The position numbers were made by a program, and so were the translations under genes. Positions 24,897 to 34,105 of a stretch of DNA of 64,000 nt are shown here, one piece after another (the stretch's first letter is position 1; every line of letters starts with the position of its first letter). The stretch covers positions 62,001 through 126,000 of the forward strand of contig JAHHHZ010000024.1 in assembly GCA_019359095.1 (NCBI GenBank). The letters are read 5' to 3'. The DNA is from Pleurocapsa minor HA4230-MV1 (GTDB lineage Bacteria > Cyanobacteriota > Cyanobacteriia > Cyanobacteriales > Xenococcaceae). The notes under the pieces were generated by a model. It was not told the DNA's origin and did no database searches. It saw only the letters and a list, made by a program, of their open reading frames with translations.

Positions 24897-25016
24897 TACT
24901 TTTGAGTCCAGAAGTATGTAAAGTTTTTTAACATCATAACCTTAGTTTTATTTTACAAGTCTGGAAACTCGGAACTCACGTTACCCTAGTTAGAGATAGC
25001 TAACCGCTTCGCGGGT

Positions 25017-25664
25017 TTAATTTTTATCCCAATCACCAATACTTGAACCTCGACAGGAAATATATAGAGATTCGCTTTGTTTACGGCGATAGCGAGATAT
25101 TCTTTTACGCGACTTAAGGGCTTCTCTGGCTATGTAGCTAAACCATTTATGGACATCAGCCCCAGATTGATAACCATCAATCAAAGCTTCTTCCGAAACT
25201 TCGATTAAAATCTGCACTAAATCGGCACTACGCAGTTCTAAATAGCGATTGTAGAGGTTAGGCTCTTGTGACCAATGAGGCAAAGTCTCGTCTCCTACGC
25301 CCATATTTCTGGCCAATTCAATCAAGTCGTAATGATCGGTGTACCAAACATCTTCATAATCCATATCAGGAAAGATGCTAGCTTTGCTGGTCAAAATATC
25401 GATCGCCGAAATGATAATGGCATTAATTTTATTTTGTTCTGCTGAAGCATAATGCTCTTTGACCACAGCCCGTAGAGTTTTGGCTAAATCAGCATATCTG
25501 TCTTGAGCCGTATTACAAGCCTGGCGGTAGTTTTGATGAGCTAAGAAATAAAATTTATCGTTCTCAGTTTTAGGTAAGTTATGATGTCTTGCTCTAGCTC
25601 GATCTAATTGAGGATTATAGGTGGGTTCAGATGAGAATAACGTTAATAATTTAGATAGCAACAT
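25017..25664 (-). CDS. hypothetical soluble protein
   Basis: This 215-residue protein is helical and charged, with no signal peptide or membrane segment. Recognisable pieces are LDRARARHHNLPKTENDKFY, DILTSKASIFPDMDYEDVWY and ALKSRKRISRYRRKQ near the basic C-terminus, which could bind nucleic acid. I do not recognise the family. A small hairpin with a TTCG loop (25003-25015) follows the stop. It has no operon partners. Confidence 0.6.
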   Translation of the reverse strand: MLLSKLLTLFSSEPTYNPQLDRARARHHNLPKTENDKFYFLAHQNYRQACNTAQDRYADLAKTLRAVVKEHYASAEQNKINAIIISAIDILTSKASIFPDMDYEDVWYTDHYDLIELARNMGVGDETLPHWSQEPNLYNRYLELRSADLVQILIEVSEEALIDGYQSGADVHKWFSYIAREALKSRKRISRYRRKQSESLYISCRGSSIGDWDKN

Positions 25665-26024
25665 ATGAAATAATGTTTAAAATGTCTCAGTAATAGAAAA
25701 AATCATTCTGGGAAAACTGTATTTTAAAATCATTACCTAGATCATATTGAAGAGAAATGATTTCGATCGCTTTATTTATAGATCTACATCTTCGATGCGA
25801 TCGTGCTGTTGTCGAGCTAGAACTGTAATTGCGCCAAATTGGTATTTAAAAAATGGATTGAAAGAATTATGATATATATCAATGCGATCTGCTAGCAGGT
25901 TTCCAGCGTCATTTAGACGTTAGAACCTTAAAAGAAAATAAATAGCAAACAAAAATTATTAACTATAGAGAGATATTATTTCTCTAGTCGTAACATATTT
26001 TTCAATCAGGAGAAATTAAAATCA
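25665..26024. other. gene-free leader of psbU
   Basis: AT-rich, with no ORF of note. Close to psbU a hairpin TAGAGA/TCTCTA (about 25969-25989) lies in the probable 5' leader, and AGGAGA at 26009-26014 is the ribosome-binding site of psbU. A GC-richer patch (25895-25925) has no clear meaning. Confidence 0.6.
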
Positions 26025-26435
26025 ATGAAGAGACTTGTAGGCATTGTAGCTGCCTTATTATTAATTGTCGGTGCTTGGGGATTTACTCCCACAGCCAATG
26101 CAAGTGCAGCAGGAATATATACTATTCAGCCTTCAGCACTTTTAGCTCGTGTCAATACATCCGATGCTAAGCGGAAAGAATTCATTAAGGGTAAATTAGA
26201 CCTGAATAACAGTGATGTCCGTGAATTTCGCAGACTGCGTGGATTTTATCCCGATCTAGCCAGTAAAATCATTCAAAATGCTCCCTACAAAGATGTAGAA
26301 GATGTCTTAGATATTCCTGGCTTGAGTCCAACTCAAGCTGAACGCTTACAGGCTAACATAGATGAGTTTTTTGTGACTGATGTAGAAGCTTCCATGAATG
26401 CTGGTGGCGATCGCTATAATCCTGGACTATATTAG
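26025..26435 (+). CDS. psbU: photosystem II extrinsic protein PsbU
   Basis: The 136-residue precursor has a signal peptide (LVGIVAALLLIVGAWGF, cleavage near NASA) for lumenal export. The mature part has KLDLNNSDVREFRRLRGFYP and VEDVLDIPGLSPTQAERLQA, the tandem helix-hairpin-helix-like PsbU fold. PsbU caps the manganese cluster on the lumen side and helps keep chloride and calcium in place; it occurs in cyanobacteria and red algae. A terminator (26485-26515) follows, so the gene is monocistronic. Confidence 0.97.
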   Translation: MKRLVGIVAALLLIVGAWGFTPTANASAAGIYTIQPSALLARVNTSDAKRKEFIKGKLDLNNSDVREFRRLRGFYPDLASKIIQNAPYKDVEDVLDIPGLSPTQAERLQANIDEFFVTDVEASMNAGGDRYNPGLY

Positions 26436-26484
26436 ACTAACTTAATAGCTTATAGCTTATAGCTTTTACAAGGTAACTTTTATG

Positions 26485-26515
26485 ACCACGTTTATTGATT
26501 GAGCGTGGTTTTTTT
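26485..26515 (+). terminator. rho-independent terminator of psbU
   Basis: ACCACG (26485-26490) pairs with CGTGGT (26504-26509), followed by a run of T to 26515. It lies 50 bp after the psbU stop. An AGCTTAT heptamer tract lies between the stop and the stem. Confidence 0.75.
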
Positions 26516-26564
26516 AGCCCTATATGGCATGATGATCTCCAATTAAGATTTAAAATAACTAAAA

Positions 26565-28181
26565 TTGATTTACCCTAAGTTTGATGTCATAGTTGTGGGT
26601 TCAGGGGCTGCGGGGCTTTATGGTGCTTTATGTCTGCCCGATAATTTGTCAGTAGCTTTAGTCACCAAAGATCAGTTAAATACAGGAGCTAGTGATTGGG
26701 CCCAAGGTGGGATTGCTGCTGCTATCAGTGGGGAAGATTCTCCTGAGTTACATTTAAACGACACTCTTAAGGCGGGAGCGGGATTATGCGATCGCCATGC
26801 AGTTCAATTTTTAGTAGATCATGCGGAAAGTTCAATTAAATCTTTAGTAGAGATGGGAGTGGCATTCGATCGGCATCAAAGCCAGCTTGCTATGACCCTA
26901 GAAGCAGCCCATTCTCGCCCCAGGGTACTCCATGCTGCGGATACTACGGGGAGGGCGATCGTCGCGACTTTAGCCCAGCAGGTATTACAAAGAAAGAATA
27001 TTCAGGTATTATCCCAAGCATTTGCCCTCAAACTTTGGCTGAATTCCCGCCAGGAGTGTCAGGGTATCAGTATTTTAAAAGACTATCATGTGAGTTGGAT
27101 TCAAGCTGGGGCTGTTATTCTTGCCACGGGAGGAGGCGGACAGGTATTTTCCCAGACTACCAATCCCGAAGTAAGTACGGGGGATGGAGTAGCGATCGCC
27201 TGGCGCAGTGGAGCAATAATCAGAGATCTAGAATTTGTCCAGTTTCATCCCACCGCTTTAACTGTACCTGGCGCACCCAGATTTTTAATTAGTGAAGCGG
27301 TTAGAGGCGAAGGGGCGCACTTGATTGACCATAGTGGCAAGCGTTTTGCTTTTGACTATCATCCTGACGGAGAATTAGCCCCTAGAGATATAGTCAGCCG
27401 AGCTATCTTTAGCCATTTACAAAAGACAGGAGCAAGTCATGTTTTTCTCGATCTCCAAGCAATTCCTCCAGAGCGCATCCGCTATCGGTTTCCTAATATT
27501 ATTCGCGTCTGTCAACATTGGAATGTAGATATCTTCACCAAGCCAATACCCGTAACGCCTGCTGCTCATTATTGGATGGGCGGAATTGCCGTTGATACCA
27601 TGAACCAAACTTCGATTCCTGGACTATATGCAGTGGGCGAAACCGCTAGTACTGGAGTACACGGAGCAAATCGTCTGGCGAGTAATTCTTTGTTGGAATG
27701 TGTCGTTTATGCTGCTCAACTGGCAAAATTACAGCCTCCTTCCCTCCCAACCATTGATGCCCCAGCAATTCAAGCAATATCTGCTGACTGGGAAACAGAA
27801 CTAAATTTAGTCACTTCCATTAGAAATAAATTACCCGAATTAATGTGGCAAAGTGCGGGAATCTGCCGTACGGCGACTACTCTGGCATCGGCGATCGCTC
27901 AGGTAAGGGATTGGCGATCGCAAATGCACAATTTAAGCTTGAATCAATATGTGACTGCATCGCCCACACAGCAGTTTAAACTACCTGATGCCACAGCAGA
28001 ATCTCAGTTAAAACTATATGCAGAAACACTCAATTTACTTGATATCGGCTATCTAATTCTTCAAAGCGCAGCATTCCGCACCGAAAGCCGTGGTGGACAT
28101 TATCGTGTAGATTATCCCGACACTTTAGATAGCTGGCAGAAGCATACAATAATCCACCAGGAACAGTGGCGTAAATCTTGA
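26565..28181 (+). CDS. nadB: L-aspartate oxidase
   Basis: The 538-residue flavoprotein begins FDVIVVGSGAAGLYGALCLP, the FAD Rossmann motif, followed by SDWAQGGIAAAI, RVLHAADTTGRAIV, FVQFHPTALTVPG, REF-type SEAVRGEGAHLID, and GIAVDTMNQTSIPGLYAVGE, all typical of NadB. It oxidises aspartate to iminoaspartate, the first step of de novo NAD synthesis. The only frame-consistent start is TTG at 26565, with no strong ribosome-binding site. It is convergent with nadD, whose stop is 17 bp away. Confidence 0.95.
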   Translation: MIYPKFDVIVVGSGAAGLYGALCLPDNLSVALVTKDQLNTGASDWAQGGIAAAISGEDSPELHLNDTLKAGAGLCDRHAVQFLVDHAESSIKSLVEMGVAFDRHQSQLAMTLEAAHSRPRVLHAADTTGRAIVATLAQQVLQRKNIQVLSQAFALKLWLNSRQECQGISILKDYHVSWIQAGAVILATGGGGQVFSQTTNPEVSTGDGVAIAWRSGAIIRDLEFVQFHPTALTVPGAPRFLISEAVRGEGAHLIDHSGKRFAFDYHPDGELAPRDIVSRAIFSHLQKTGASHVFLDLQAIPPERIRYRFPNIIRVCQHWNVDIFTKPIPVTPAAHYWMGGIAVDTMNQTSIPGLYAVGETASTGVHGANRLASNSLLECVVYAAQLAKLQPPSLPTIDAPAIQAISADWETELNLVTSIRNKLPELMWQSAGICRTATTLASAIAQVRDWRSQMHNLSLNQYVTASPTQQFKLPDATAESQLKLYAETLNLLDIGYLILQSAAFRTESRGGHYRVDYPDTLDSWQKHTIIHQEQWRKS

Positions 28182-28197
28182 GTAAATTTAGCTATTT

Positions 28198-28761
28198 TTA
28201 GATTTGATATAAATTCCGCTGCTCAATATAATCTTTAACCGCAGGGGTAACTAAACTTTGGTCTTTTTGCACACGATAATTACTAGAAGATGCTTCGGCT
28301 ACTTTTAAACTGGCGATCGCATATTCTCCACCCAGACGATTCAAGCTGGCTAAATCTGTTGTTTCAATGCCATATCCCGCACGGGGTACAATTAACAGTT
28401 TTACTTGCTCTAGTAATTCTTTAATACAATACCAACTATGGATTTGCGGGAGAATATCCGAACCAATTACCAAGCTCAACTCAATCTTCTGTCCCCATTT
28501 TTGCCTCGCTTTGTTGACGGTAATTAAAGTATAGCGATCGCTTAATTCTGGATGGAGACTAATATTATTCAGACCAAGATCGTCAACTACTAGCTGCAAC
28601 ATCTCATTACGGTATTGCAAGGCAGTTTGCTGCTGTTTAAACGGATTATCTGATGCCCAAACTACTACGCGATCGTAATGCTGTGATAGCCAGTGTAAAA
28701 TAGTCTGATGTCCTATGGTTGGGGGATCGGCACTAGTGCCAAACAAAGCAATTTTTTTCAT
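28198..28761 (-). CDS. nadD: nicotinate-nucleotide adenylyltransferase
   Basis: The 187-residue nucleotidyltransferase starts IALFGTSADPPTIGHQTIL: the GxxxPPxxGH motif is the HxGH-type active site with Thr in the first His position, as in many NadD proteins. SLVIGSDILPQIHSWY and a weak S-S-x-Y-R end motif follow. It adenylates nicotinate mononucleotide in NAD synthesis, so it complements the convergent nadB gene. Some cyanobacterial proteins of this type are annotated as bifunctional or NMN-specific; specificity is not readable here. Confidence 0.9.
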   Translation of the reverse strand: MKKIALFGTSADPPTIGHQTILHWLSQHYDRVVVWASDNPFKQQQTALQYRNEMLQLVVDDLGLNNISLHPELSDRYTLITVNKARQKWGQKIELSLVIGSDILPQIHSWYCIKELLEQVKLLIVPRAGYGIETTDLASLNRLGGEYAIASLKVAEASSSNYRVQKDQSLVTPAVKDYIEQRNLYQI

Positions 28762-28907
28762 TAATGGCTAGTTACTGAGTTTAGTTTTGCTAATAAGACT
28801 AGAATACGGAGAAAGCAAACGATGAATACTTTTCAATTAAATTTAATTACTATCGATGCAAAAATCTGGGGCAGATCGCAGTTAGACATTAACAGTATGA
28901 CAAGCCC

Positions 28908-29225
28908 ATGAACTATTTTCTGTTAACTATCACCGTGATTTCGATCACCGTGGGTATTTTCATCGGGGCATTAATTGTCTGGTTTATTTATTTTTGGCGA
29001 CAACGAGAGATTGTTGATAGCTTAATGAAGCCAGAAGATTTAATCGGCTTATGGGCCATTGTCGAACTGCCTTTTGATGCCCAGAGCAAGGGGAAAGTGC
29101 GAGTTGAGGTTAAAGGTTCAATAGTAGATTTAGTGGCACTTACCGATGACCAGCAAGAATTTTTACAGGGCGATCGCGTTTTAATTATTCAGATGCAGGG
29201 CAATAGAGTTTGGGTCACGCGCTAA
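28908..29225 (+). CDS. NfeD-like membrane protein
   Basis: The 105-residue protein has one N-terminal helix (about residues 3-30) and a small OB-like C-terminal domain (LIGLWAIVELPFDAQSKGKV...VLIIQMQGNRVWV) as in short NfeD proteins. NfeD proteins are partners of SPFH/flotillin proteins; the next two genes are SPFH proteins, which supports this. It ends 20 bp before the first SPFH start. The role is membrane-domain organisation or quality control by analogy. Confidence 0.75.
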   Translation: MNYFLLTITVISITVGIFIGALIVWFIYFWRQREIVDSLMKPEDLIGLWAIVELPFDAQSKGKVRVEVKGSIVDLVALTDDQQEFLQGDRVLIIQMQGNRVWVTR

Positions 29226-29245
29226 AATATGGCAAGAATTTAATT

Positions 29246-30601
29246 ATGACAACTCATAACAATTATTCAAAGATAAAACTGCAAAAAACGGTAGTTGCAC
29301 AGCTGGAAACACCGCAGTTAAATAGTAACAATAACTTAGATAGCTTATTTATACCGATGGTAGTGTCTTTAGGCATCTTCGGTACAGTACTTTTAATCTG
29401 GTTTCTCAACTCATTCTTATGTGTCTGCAAACCAAATGAGGTGGTGATCCTGTCGGGACGTAAACGCAAAACTGCCAGTGGACAAGAAGTAGGCTATCGG
29501 GTGCTTACAGGTGGACGAGGTATTAGAATTCCTATTTTAGAGACAGTAAAACGTATCGATGTCACCACCATGCCAGTAACGGTTAAAGTGACCAACGCTT
29601 ATGCCAAGGGGGGTACACCTTTAGATATTCAAGCGATCGCCAATGTCAAAATATCCAGCGATCCGCAGGTAGTGGGCAATGCGATCGAGCGCTTTCTAGA
29701 CCAAGATCGCCAAGAAATAAGCCGAGTGGCTAGAGAAACCCTAGAAGGTAATCTTCGAGGTGTAGTGGCGACTCTGACTCCCGAACAGCTAAACGAAAAC
29801 CGTCTCCAGTTTTCTGAACGGATTGCTTCTGATGTCAGGCGAGATTTAGTTAAGTTGGGTTTACAGCTAGATATTCTCAAAATTCAAACCATCTCCGATA
29901 ACGTTGATTATCTTAATTCCTTGGGACGCAGACAAATTGCCCTGGTGATTAAAAATGCTGAAATTGCCGAATCTAATGCCCTGACAGAAGCCGAACAAAT
30001 TGAAGCACAGTGCCAAGAAGAAACTGCGGTAGCCATTACCCAAGATCGAATTGTGGTTCAAGATAAAGAGAATGAACTGCGCAAAGTGACGGCTGAATTA
30101 GAACAAAAAGCGCGATCGGAAGAAGAGCGCACCACCGCAGCAGCTCTAGAAGCGGCAGCTAAAGCACAGCAGCAATTACAGACAGTTAGGGCGCAGCTAG
30201 AAAGGTTGAGGCTAGAAGCAGATCGGGTATTGCCCGCTGAAGCCGATAGGGTGGCAAAAGGTTTACGGGCAAAGGGTCAAGCAGCAGCCTTAAAAGAAAA
30301 TGCCGAAGCAGCAGCCTTAGTTAACGAGATGCTGGGAAAAGTATGGCAATCAACAGGCAAAGATGCCAAAGAATTATTTCTTATTCAACAGCTAGAAACT
30401 GTCTTAGCTGAAGCTGTCGCCATCCCCGAAAGATTGAAACTAGAAAAAGTAAATGTAATCGATAACGGTGACGGTAAATCTCTTGCCAGTTTAGTTAACG
30501 TCTATCCCGAAATCATCGCTCAATTCCTCAACAGCGTTAACGACACCTTGGGTATTGATGTAATTGGCACTCTTAACAGCCGACAGAACACAGAACAATG
30601 A
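29246..30601 (+). CDS. SPFH/flotillin-like protein 1
   Basis: The protein of about 451 residues has one N-terminal membrane segment (about residues 32-55), an SPFH/Band 7 domain (VVILSGRKRKTASGQEVGYR, TLEGNLRGVVATLTPEQLN) and a long Ala/Glu coiled coil with flotillin-type repeats (residues about 230-350). Flotillins form large ring or cage assemblies at membrane microdomains. I chose the ATG at 29246; the upstream in-frame TTG would start inside the nfeD end. The neighbour at 30723 is a paralogue. A heptamer tract (CAGTAAT) follows the stop. Confidence 0.85.
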   Translation: MTTHNNYSKIKLQKTVVAQLETPQLNSNNNLDSLFIPMVVSLGIFGTVLLIWFLNSFLCVCKPNEVVILSGRKRKTASGQEVGYRVLTGGRGIRIPILETVKRIDVTTMPVTVKVTNAYAKGGTPLDIQAIANVKISSDPQVVGNAIERFLDQDRQEISRVARETLEGNLRGVVATLTPEQLNENRLQFSERIASDVRRDLVKLGLQLDILKIQTISDNVDYLNSLGRRQIALVIKNAEIAESNALTEAEQIEAQCQEETAVAITQDRIVVQDKENELRKVTAELEQKARSEEERTTAAALEAAAKAQQQLQTVRAQLERLRLEADRVLPAEADRVAKGLRAKGQAAALKENAEAAALVNEMLGKVWQSTGKDAKELFLIQQLETVLAEAVAIPERLKLEKVNVIDNGDGKSLASLVNVYPEIIAQFLNSVNDTLGIDVIGTLNSRQNTEQ

Positions 30602-30722
30602 GCAGTGAACAGTAATCAGTAATCAGAACAATGTAGGGTGGGCATCGCCAATAATTAGAATAAAGATCGATCGCCTAAAATAATGCCCACCAATCGATCA
30701 GTAATTAGTAATTAGTAATCAT
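30602..30722. repeat. repeat-filled spacer between the two SPFH genes
   Basis: CAGTAAT-type heptamers (30608-30625) and TAATTAG-type heptamers (30700-30722) flank a hairpin GGTGGGCAT (30637-30645) / ATGCCCACC (30683-30691), with GATCGATC copies inside. The last heptamer touches the ATG of the next gene. Confidence 0.8.
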
Positions 30723-32009
30723 ATGAGTATCATTGCAACTTTATTAGCAATTTTTGGTTTAGGTACATCAGCGGGATGGTATGTAATCAGCAAACTTTAT
30801 TACATCTGCCAACCCAGTGAAATTCTGATCTTTGCGGGGACAAAAACTAAAGGACAAGACGGGATCGAGAAAGGCTATCGATTAGTTAAAGGAGGTAGCA
30901 GCATTCGGACTCCTCTTTTAGAACAAGCCTTCCGTATGGACTTAACTAACATGATCATTGAGTTACAAGTTGCCAGCGCCTATAGCAAGGGTGGTATTCC
31001 TTTGACCGTTGAAGGTGTAGCTAATATTAAGATTGCTGGTGAAGAACCGACAATTCATAATGCAATTGAAAGGTTGCTGGGTAAAAGCCGTAATCAGATT
31101 GAAATGCTGGCTAAACAAACCTTAGAAGGAAATCTGCGCGGAGTATTAGCGAGTTTAACACCCGAACAAGTGAATGAAGACAAGATTGCTTTTGCGAAAA
31201 GCTTATTGGATGAAGCAGAAGAAGATCTAGAAAAATTAGGTTTGGTCTTAGATAACCTGCAAATTCAAAATATCTCCGACGAGGTACATTATCTCAATTC
31301 GATTGGGCGACAACAGCAGGCAGAACTCTTAAGGGATGCTCGTATTGCGGAAGCTACAGCCAAAGCGGAATCTAACATTAAAGATTCGGCGAACAAAAAA
31401 TCTACTTCCCTCAGACAAATTGGGCGAGATTTAGAAATTGCCAAAGCGGAAGCGGAAAAAAGAATCCGTGATGCCGTAACTAAACGATCGGCCTTAGTTG
31501 CCGAAGCGGAAGCGGAGGTAATAGCTAAGATAGCCAAAGCCGAAGCCGAGTTAGCAGTTCAAAATGAACGGATCAAACAGGTAAAACAACAGCTACAGGC
31601 AGATATAGTCGCCCCAGCCGAAGCACAATGTAAACAAGCGATCGCCAAAGCGAAAGGAGATGCTGCTAGTATTATCGAAGATGGGAAAGCTCAAGCTGAA
31701 GGTACACAACGTTTAGCAGAGTCTTGGAAAGCAGCAGGGGCAGATGCTAAAGATATCTTCTTGTTCCAAAAGCTAGAAACTTTAATGAAAATGATGGCTG
31801 CGGGAGTACCCAACGTAAAGGTTGAAAGCCTGACGGTAATTGACGGTAAAGACGGTGGTAAGGCCACTCAAATAGCTTCTTTTGTGGAACAGCTAAGACA
31901 AACCACAGGGGTAGATGTTGCCCAGGTAGCCCAGAATCTTACTGGTAATGAGGCAGTTAAATCAGCCAAATCAGTTAAGAAACTGCAACCAAGCGAGATT
32001 GAATCATAA
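30723..32009 (+). CDS. SPFH/flotillin-like protein 2
   Basis: The 428-residue paralogue of the preceding gene has an N-terminal helix (residues 5-22), an SPFH domain (LVKGGSSIRTPLLEQAF, TLEGNLRGVLASLTPEQVNE), a KAEAEKRIRD-rich coiled coil (residues about 210-310) and a C-terminal helical end. The two probably form hetero-oligomers as other flotillin pairs do. The spacer before it is made of tandem repeats; the ribosome-binding site is unclear (AATCATATG context). Confidence 0.85.
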   Translation: MSIIATLLAIFGLGTSAGWYVISKLYYICQPSEILIFAGTKTKGQDGIEKGYRLVKGGSSIRTPLLEQAFRMDLTNMIIELQVASAYSKGGIPLTVEGVANIKIAGEEPTIHNAIERLLGKSRNQIEMLAKQTLEGNLRGVLASLTPEQVNEDKIAFAKSLLDEAEEDLEKLGLVLDNLQIQNISDEVHYLNSIGRQQQAELLRDARIAEATAKAESNIKDSANKKSTSLRQIGRDLEIAKAEAEKRIRDAVTKRSALVAEAEAEVIAKIAKAEAELAVQNERIKQVKQQLQADIVAPAEAQCKQAIAKAKGDAASIIEDGKAQAEGTQRLAESWKAAGADAKDIFLFQKLETLMKMMAAGVPNVKVESLTVIDGKDGGKATQIASFVEQLRQTTGVDVAQVAQNLTGNEAVKSAKSVKKLQPSEIES

Positions 32010-32058
32010 CCCCATTGATACACTAGGCAATAACTAAACCAGTTGAGAGATTAAAGAT

Positions 32059-33207
32059 ATGGTTGCAACCACAGGAATCAGCGATCGCTATCGCCTTAAA
32101 ACCAAACAGCTTGATATGCCTCCCCGCCTCTTGTTAGGGCCAGGCCCCGCCAACGTCAATCCAAGAGTCTTAGCAGCCACCAGCGTTAGTCCTGTTGGAC
32201 ATTTAGATCCAACCTATCTTATGTTGATGGATGAGATTAGAGATTTGCTGCGCTATGCTTGGCAAACAGAAAATGAATTAACCATCGCCGTAGCGGGAAC
32301 AGGAACAGCAGCCATGGAAGCAACTTTGGCTAATTCCGTTGAACCTGGAGATGTGGTTTTAGTTGGGGTTAAAGGCTATTTTGGTAATCGTTTGGTCGAT
32401 ATGGCGGGGCGATATGGCGCAGATGTGCGCACGATGACTAAACCTTGGGGACAGGTATTTTCGCTTGAGGAGATTAAAAGCAACCTAGAAACCCACCAGC
32501 CAGCTATTCTGGCTTTAGTTCATGCCGAGACTTCTACAGGCGCACGCCAACCCTTAGAAGGAGTGGCGGATTTATGTCGTCAGCATAACTGTCTGCTGCT
32601 GGTAGACACCGTTACTAGCTTGGGTGGTGTTCCTTTATACATCGATGACTGGGGTATCGACCTCGCCTATAGCTGTAGCCAAAAAGGGTTAGGCTGTCCT
32701 CCTGGAGCATCTCCCTTTACCATGAGTCAGCGTGCTGTAGCCAAGTTAAACAACCGCGCCAAACCCGTGCCTAACTGGTATTTGGATATGACTCTGTTGG
32801 CAAAATATTGGGGCGAACAAAGGGTTTATCACCACACTGCGCCAATTAATACTAACTATGGCTTACGGGAGTCCCTACGCATCGTCGCCGAAGAAGGATT
32901 AGCAGAACGCTGGCAACGTCATCAACGTAATGCTGAAATGCTCTGGTCTGGTTTAGCTGAAATTGGTTTAAGTTGTCACGTAGAACAAGAATTCCGCCTC
33001 CCGACTTTAACTACAGTTAAAATTCCTGATGGCGTGGACGGTAAAGCGATCGCCAAAAAACTGCTGACAGAATACAATATTGAAATTGCTGGTGGTTTAG
33101 GGGAATTAGGCGGTAAAGTCTGGCGTATTGGCTTGATGGGCTACAACAGTCGTCCTGAAAATGTTTTGTTGTTACTAAATGCTTTGGAAAAAGTTTTAAA
33201 GTCTTAG
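32059..33207 (+). CDS. alanine/serine-glyoxylate aminotransferase
   Basis: The 382-residue PLP enzyme of class V has LLLGPGPANVNPRVLAA (residues 24-40), AGTGTAAMEATLAN, the Asp-containing LLVDTVTSLGGVPL, and YSCSQKGLGCPPG with the PLP-binding Lys at residue 209. In cyanobacteria this family transfers amino groups to glyoxylate to make glycine in photorespiration, and may use alanine or serine as donor. The ATG at 32059 follows a plausible GAGAG/AAAGATATG context. A bidirectional hairpin follows the stop. Confidence 0.93.
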   Translation: MVATTGISDRYRLKTKQLDMPPRLLLGPGPANVNPRVLAATSVSPVGHLDPTYLMLMDEIRDLLRYAWQTENELTIAVAGTGTAAMEATLANSVEPGDVVLVGVKGYFGNRLVDMAGRYGADVRTMTKPWGQVFSLEEIKSNLETHQPAILALVHAETSTGARQPLEGVADLCRQHNCLLLVDTVTSLGGVPLYIDDWGIDLAYSCSQKGLGCPPGASPFTMSQRAVAKLNNRAKPVPNWYLDMTLLAKYWGEQRVYHHTAPINTNYGLRESLRIVAEEGLAERWQRHQRNAEMLWSGLAEIGLSCHVEQEFRLPTLTTVKIPDGVDGKAIAKKLLTEYNIEIAGGLGELGGKVWRIGLMGYNSRPENVLLLLNALEKVLKS

Positions 33208-33225
33208 TTTGAACTTGAAATTTAA

Positions 33226-33244
33226 GGGCGAATACCATTCGCCC
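33226..33244. terminator. bidirectional hairpin between convergent genes
   Basis: GGGCGAAT (33226-33233) pairs with ATTCGCCC (33237-33244) around a 3-nt loop. It lies between the aminotransferase and DUF3153 genes. The same hairpin, interrupted by 24 nt, occurs at 1810-1855. Confidence 0.6.
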
Positions 33245-33255
33245 CTACGGTTAAA

Positions 33256-34008
33256 TTACGCTACTCCAGGAAAACGACGGTATTTGAGTAAGTAACCCAA
33301 GATCCCTAAAAGGACGATAACTGCTGCACCGATACCAATTGGACTAGGTAGCCAAAATACCGCTTCAATATGATTTATTTCCCCTGGCTTCAGTTGCCAA
33401 ACCAAACCTTTTTGGAGGAGATTGTTAGTTGGCTGAAGCTGATCTGCATTAGAAATGCTGTGGGCAATCCAAGGAGTAGTTAGCTGAAACTTTAAGTTAG
33501 CCACAGAATCTGGATTAATAATGATTTTATCCTGTTGAGTCAGAACTTTTAAAGCTCTTAAATCGATCGCCAGATCTAAATTATTTCTTTCTACAAAAAC
33601 TAGATTGCTTTGATGTATCCATACCTGAGAATTAAGCTTAATTAGATCTGCTTTCTCCTTGGGGATAGTGGCATTAGGCACAACATTAGTTTGAAAAAGC
33701 TGATTAAACTTTTCGGCTAATTCTGCACCATTTCCAAAAGGAATAGTTAACATCAATTCCTGAGTATTTAGCTTTTCTACTTTGCCACCTAATTTACGCG
33801 ATCGCTTTTCTAAACTATGCAACCACTTTTTTGTCTCGTTTGGCGCTAAGTTACTCAGCTGATCGCTAACTTTAATCTGCTGGGTAATCTCTCCACTATA
33901 GGGAGTCGCAAAATTGACCCCCACCTGGTAATCAACACAGCCTGTAAGTAAAGTAGCTAAACATAAAACAATCGGCAACAGAAACCTTACAATACTACTG
34001 CTTTTCAT
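33256..34008 (-). CDS. DUF3153 lipoprotein
   Basis: The 250-residue protein has a lipoprotein signal (FLLPIVLCLATLLTGCVDYQ; Cys at about residue 24), a soluble body with LHSLEKRSRKLGGKVEKL and MLTIPFGNGAELAEKFNQLF, and a C-terminal membrane helix (about residues 222-240) ending in a basic tail. This two-anchor layout and these motifs fit DUF3153, a cyanobacterial/plastid family of unknown function. It is convergent with the aminotransferase gene. Confidence 0.85.
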   Translation of the reverse strand: MKSSSIVRFLLPIVLCLATLLTGCVDYQVGVNFATPYSGEITQQIKVSDQLSNLAPNETKKWLHSLEKRSRKLGGKVEKLNTQELMLTIPFGNGAELAEKFNQLFQTNVVPNATIPKEKADLIKLNSQVWIHQSNLVFVERNNLDLAIDLRALKVLTQQDKIIINPDSVANLKFQLTTPWIAHSISNADQLQPTNNLLQKGLVWQLKPGEINHIEAVFWLPSPIGIGAAVIVLLGILGYLLKYRRFPGVA

Positions 34009-34060
34009 GATTAGTTATTTATAACTTCCCCTTGACTAATTTACTTTTGGTGGGCATGAT

Positions 34061-34105
34061 TACCCATTACCCATTACCCATTACCCATTACCCATTACCC
34101 ACTAT
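34061..34105. repeat. heptamer tandem repeat CCCATTA at the 3' end of the TldD/PmbA gene
   Basis: Six copies end at the stop codon of the TldD/PmbA gene (34106-34108). On that gene's sense strand the unit reads TAATGGG, which has TAA stops. Confidence 0.9.
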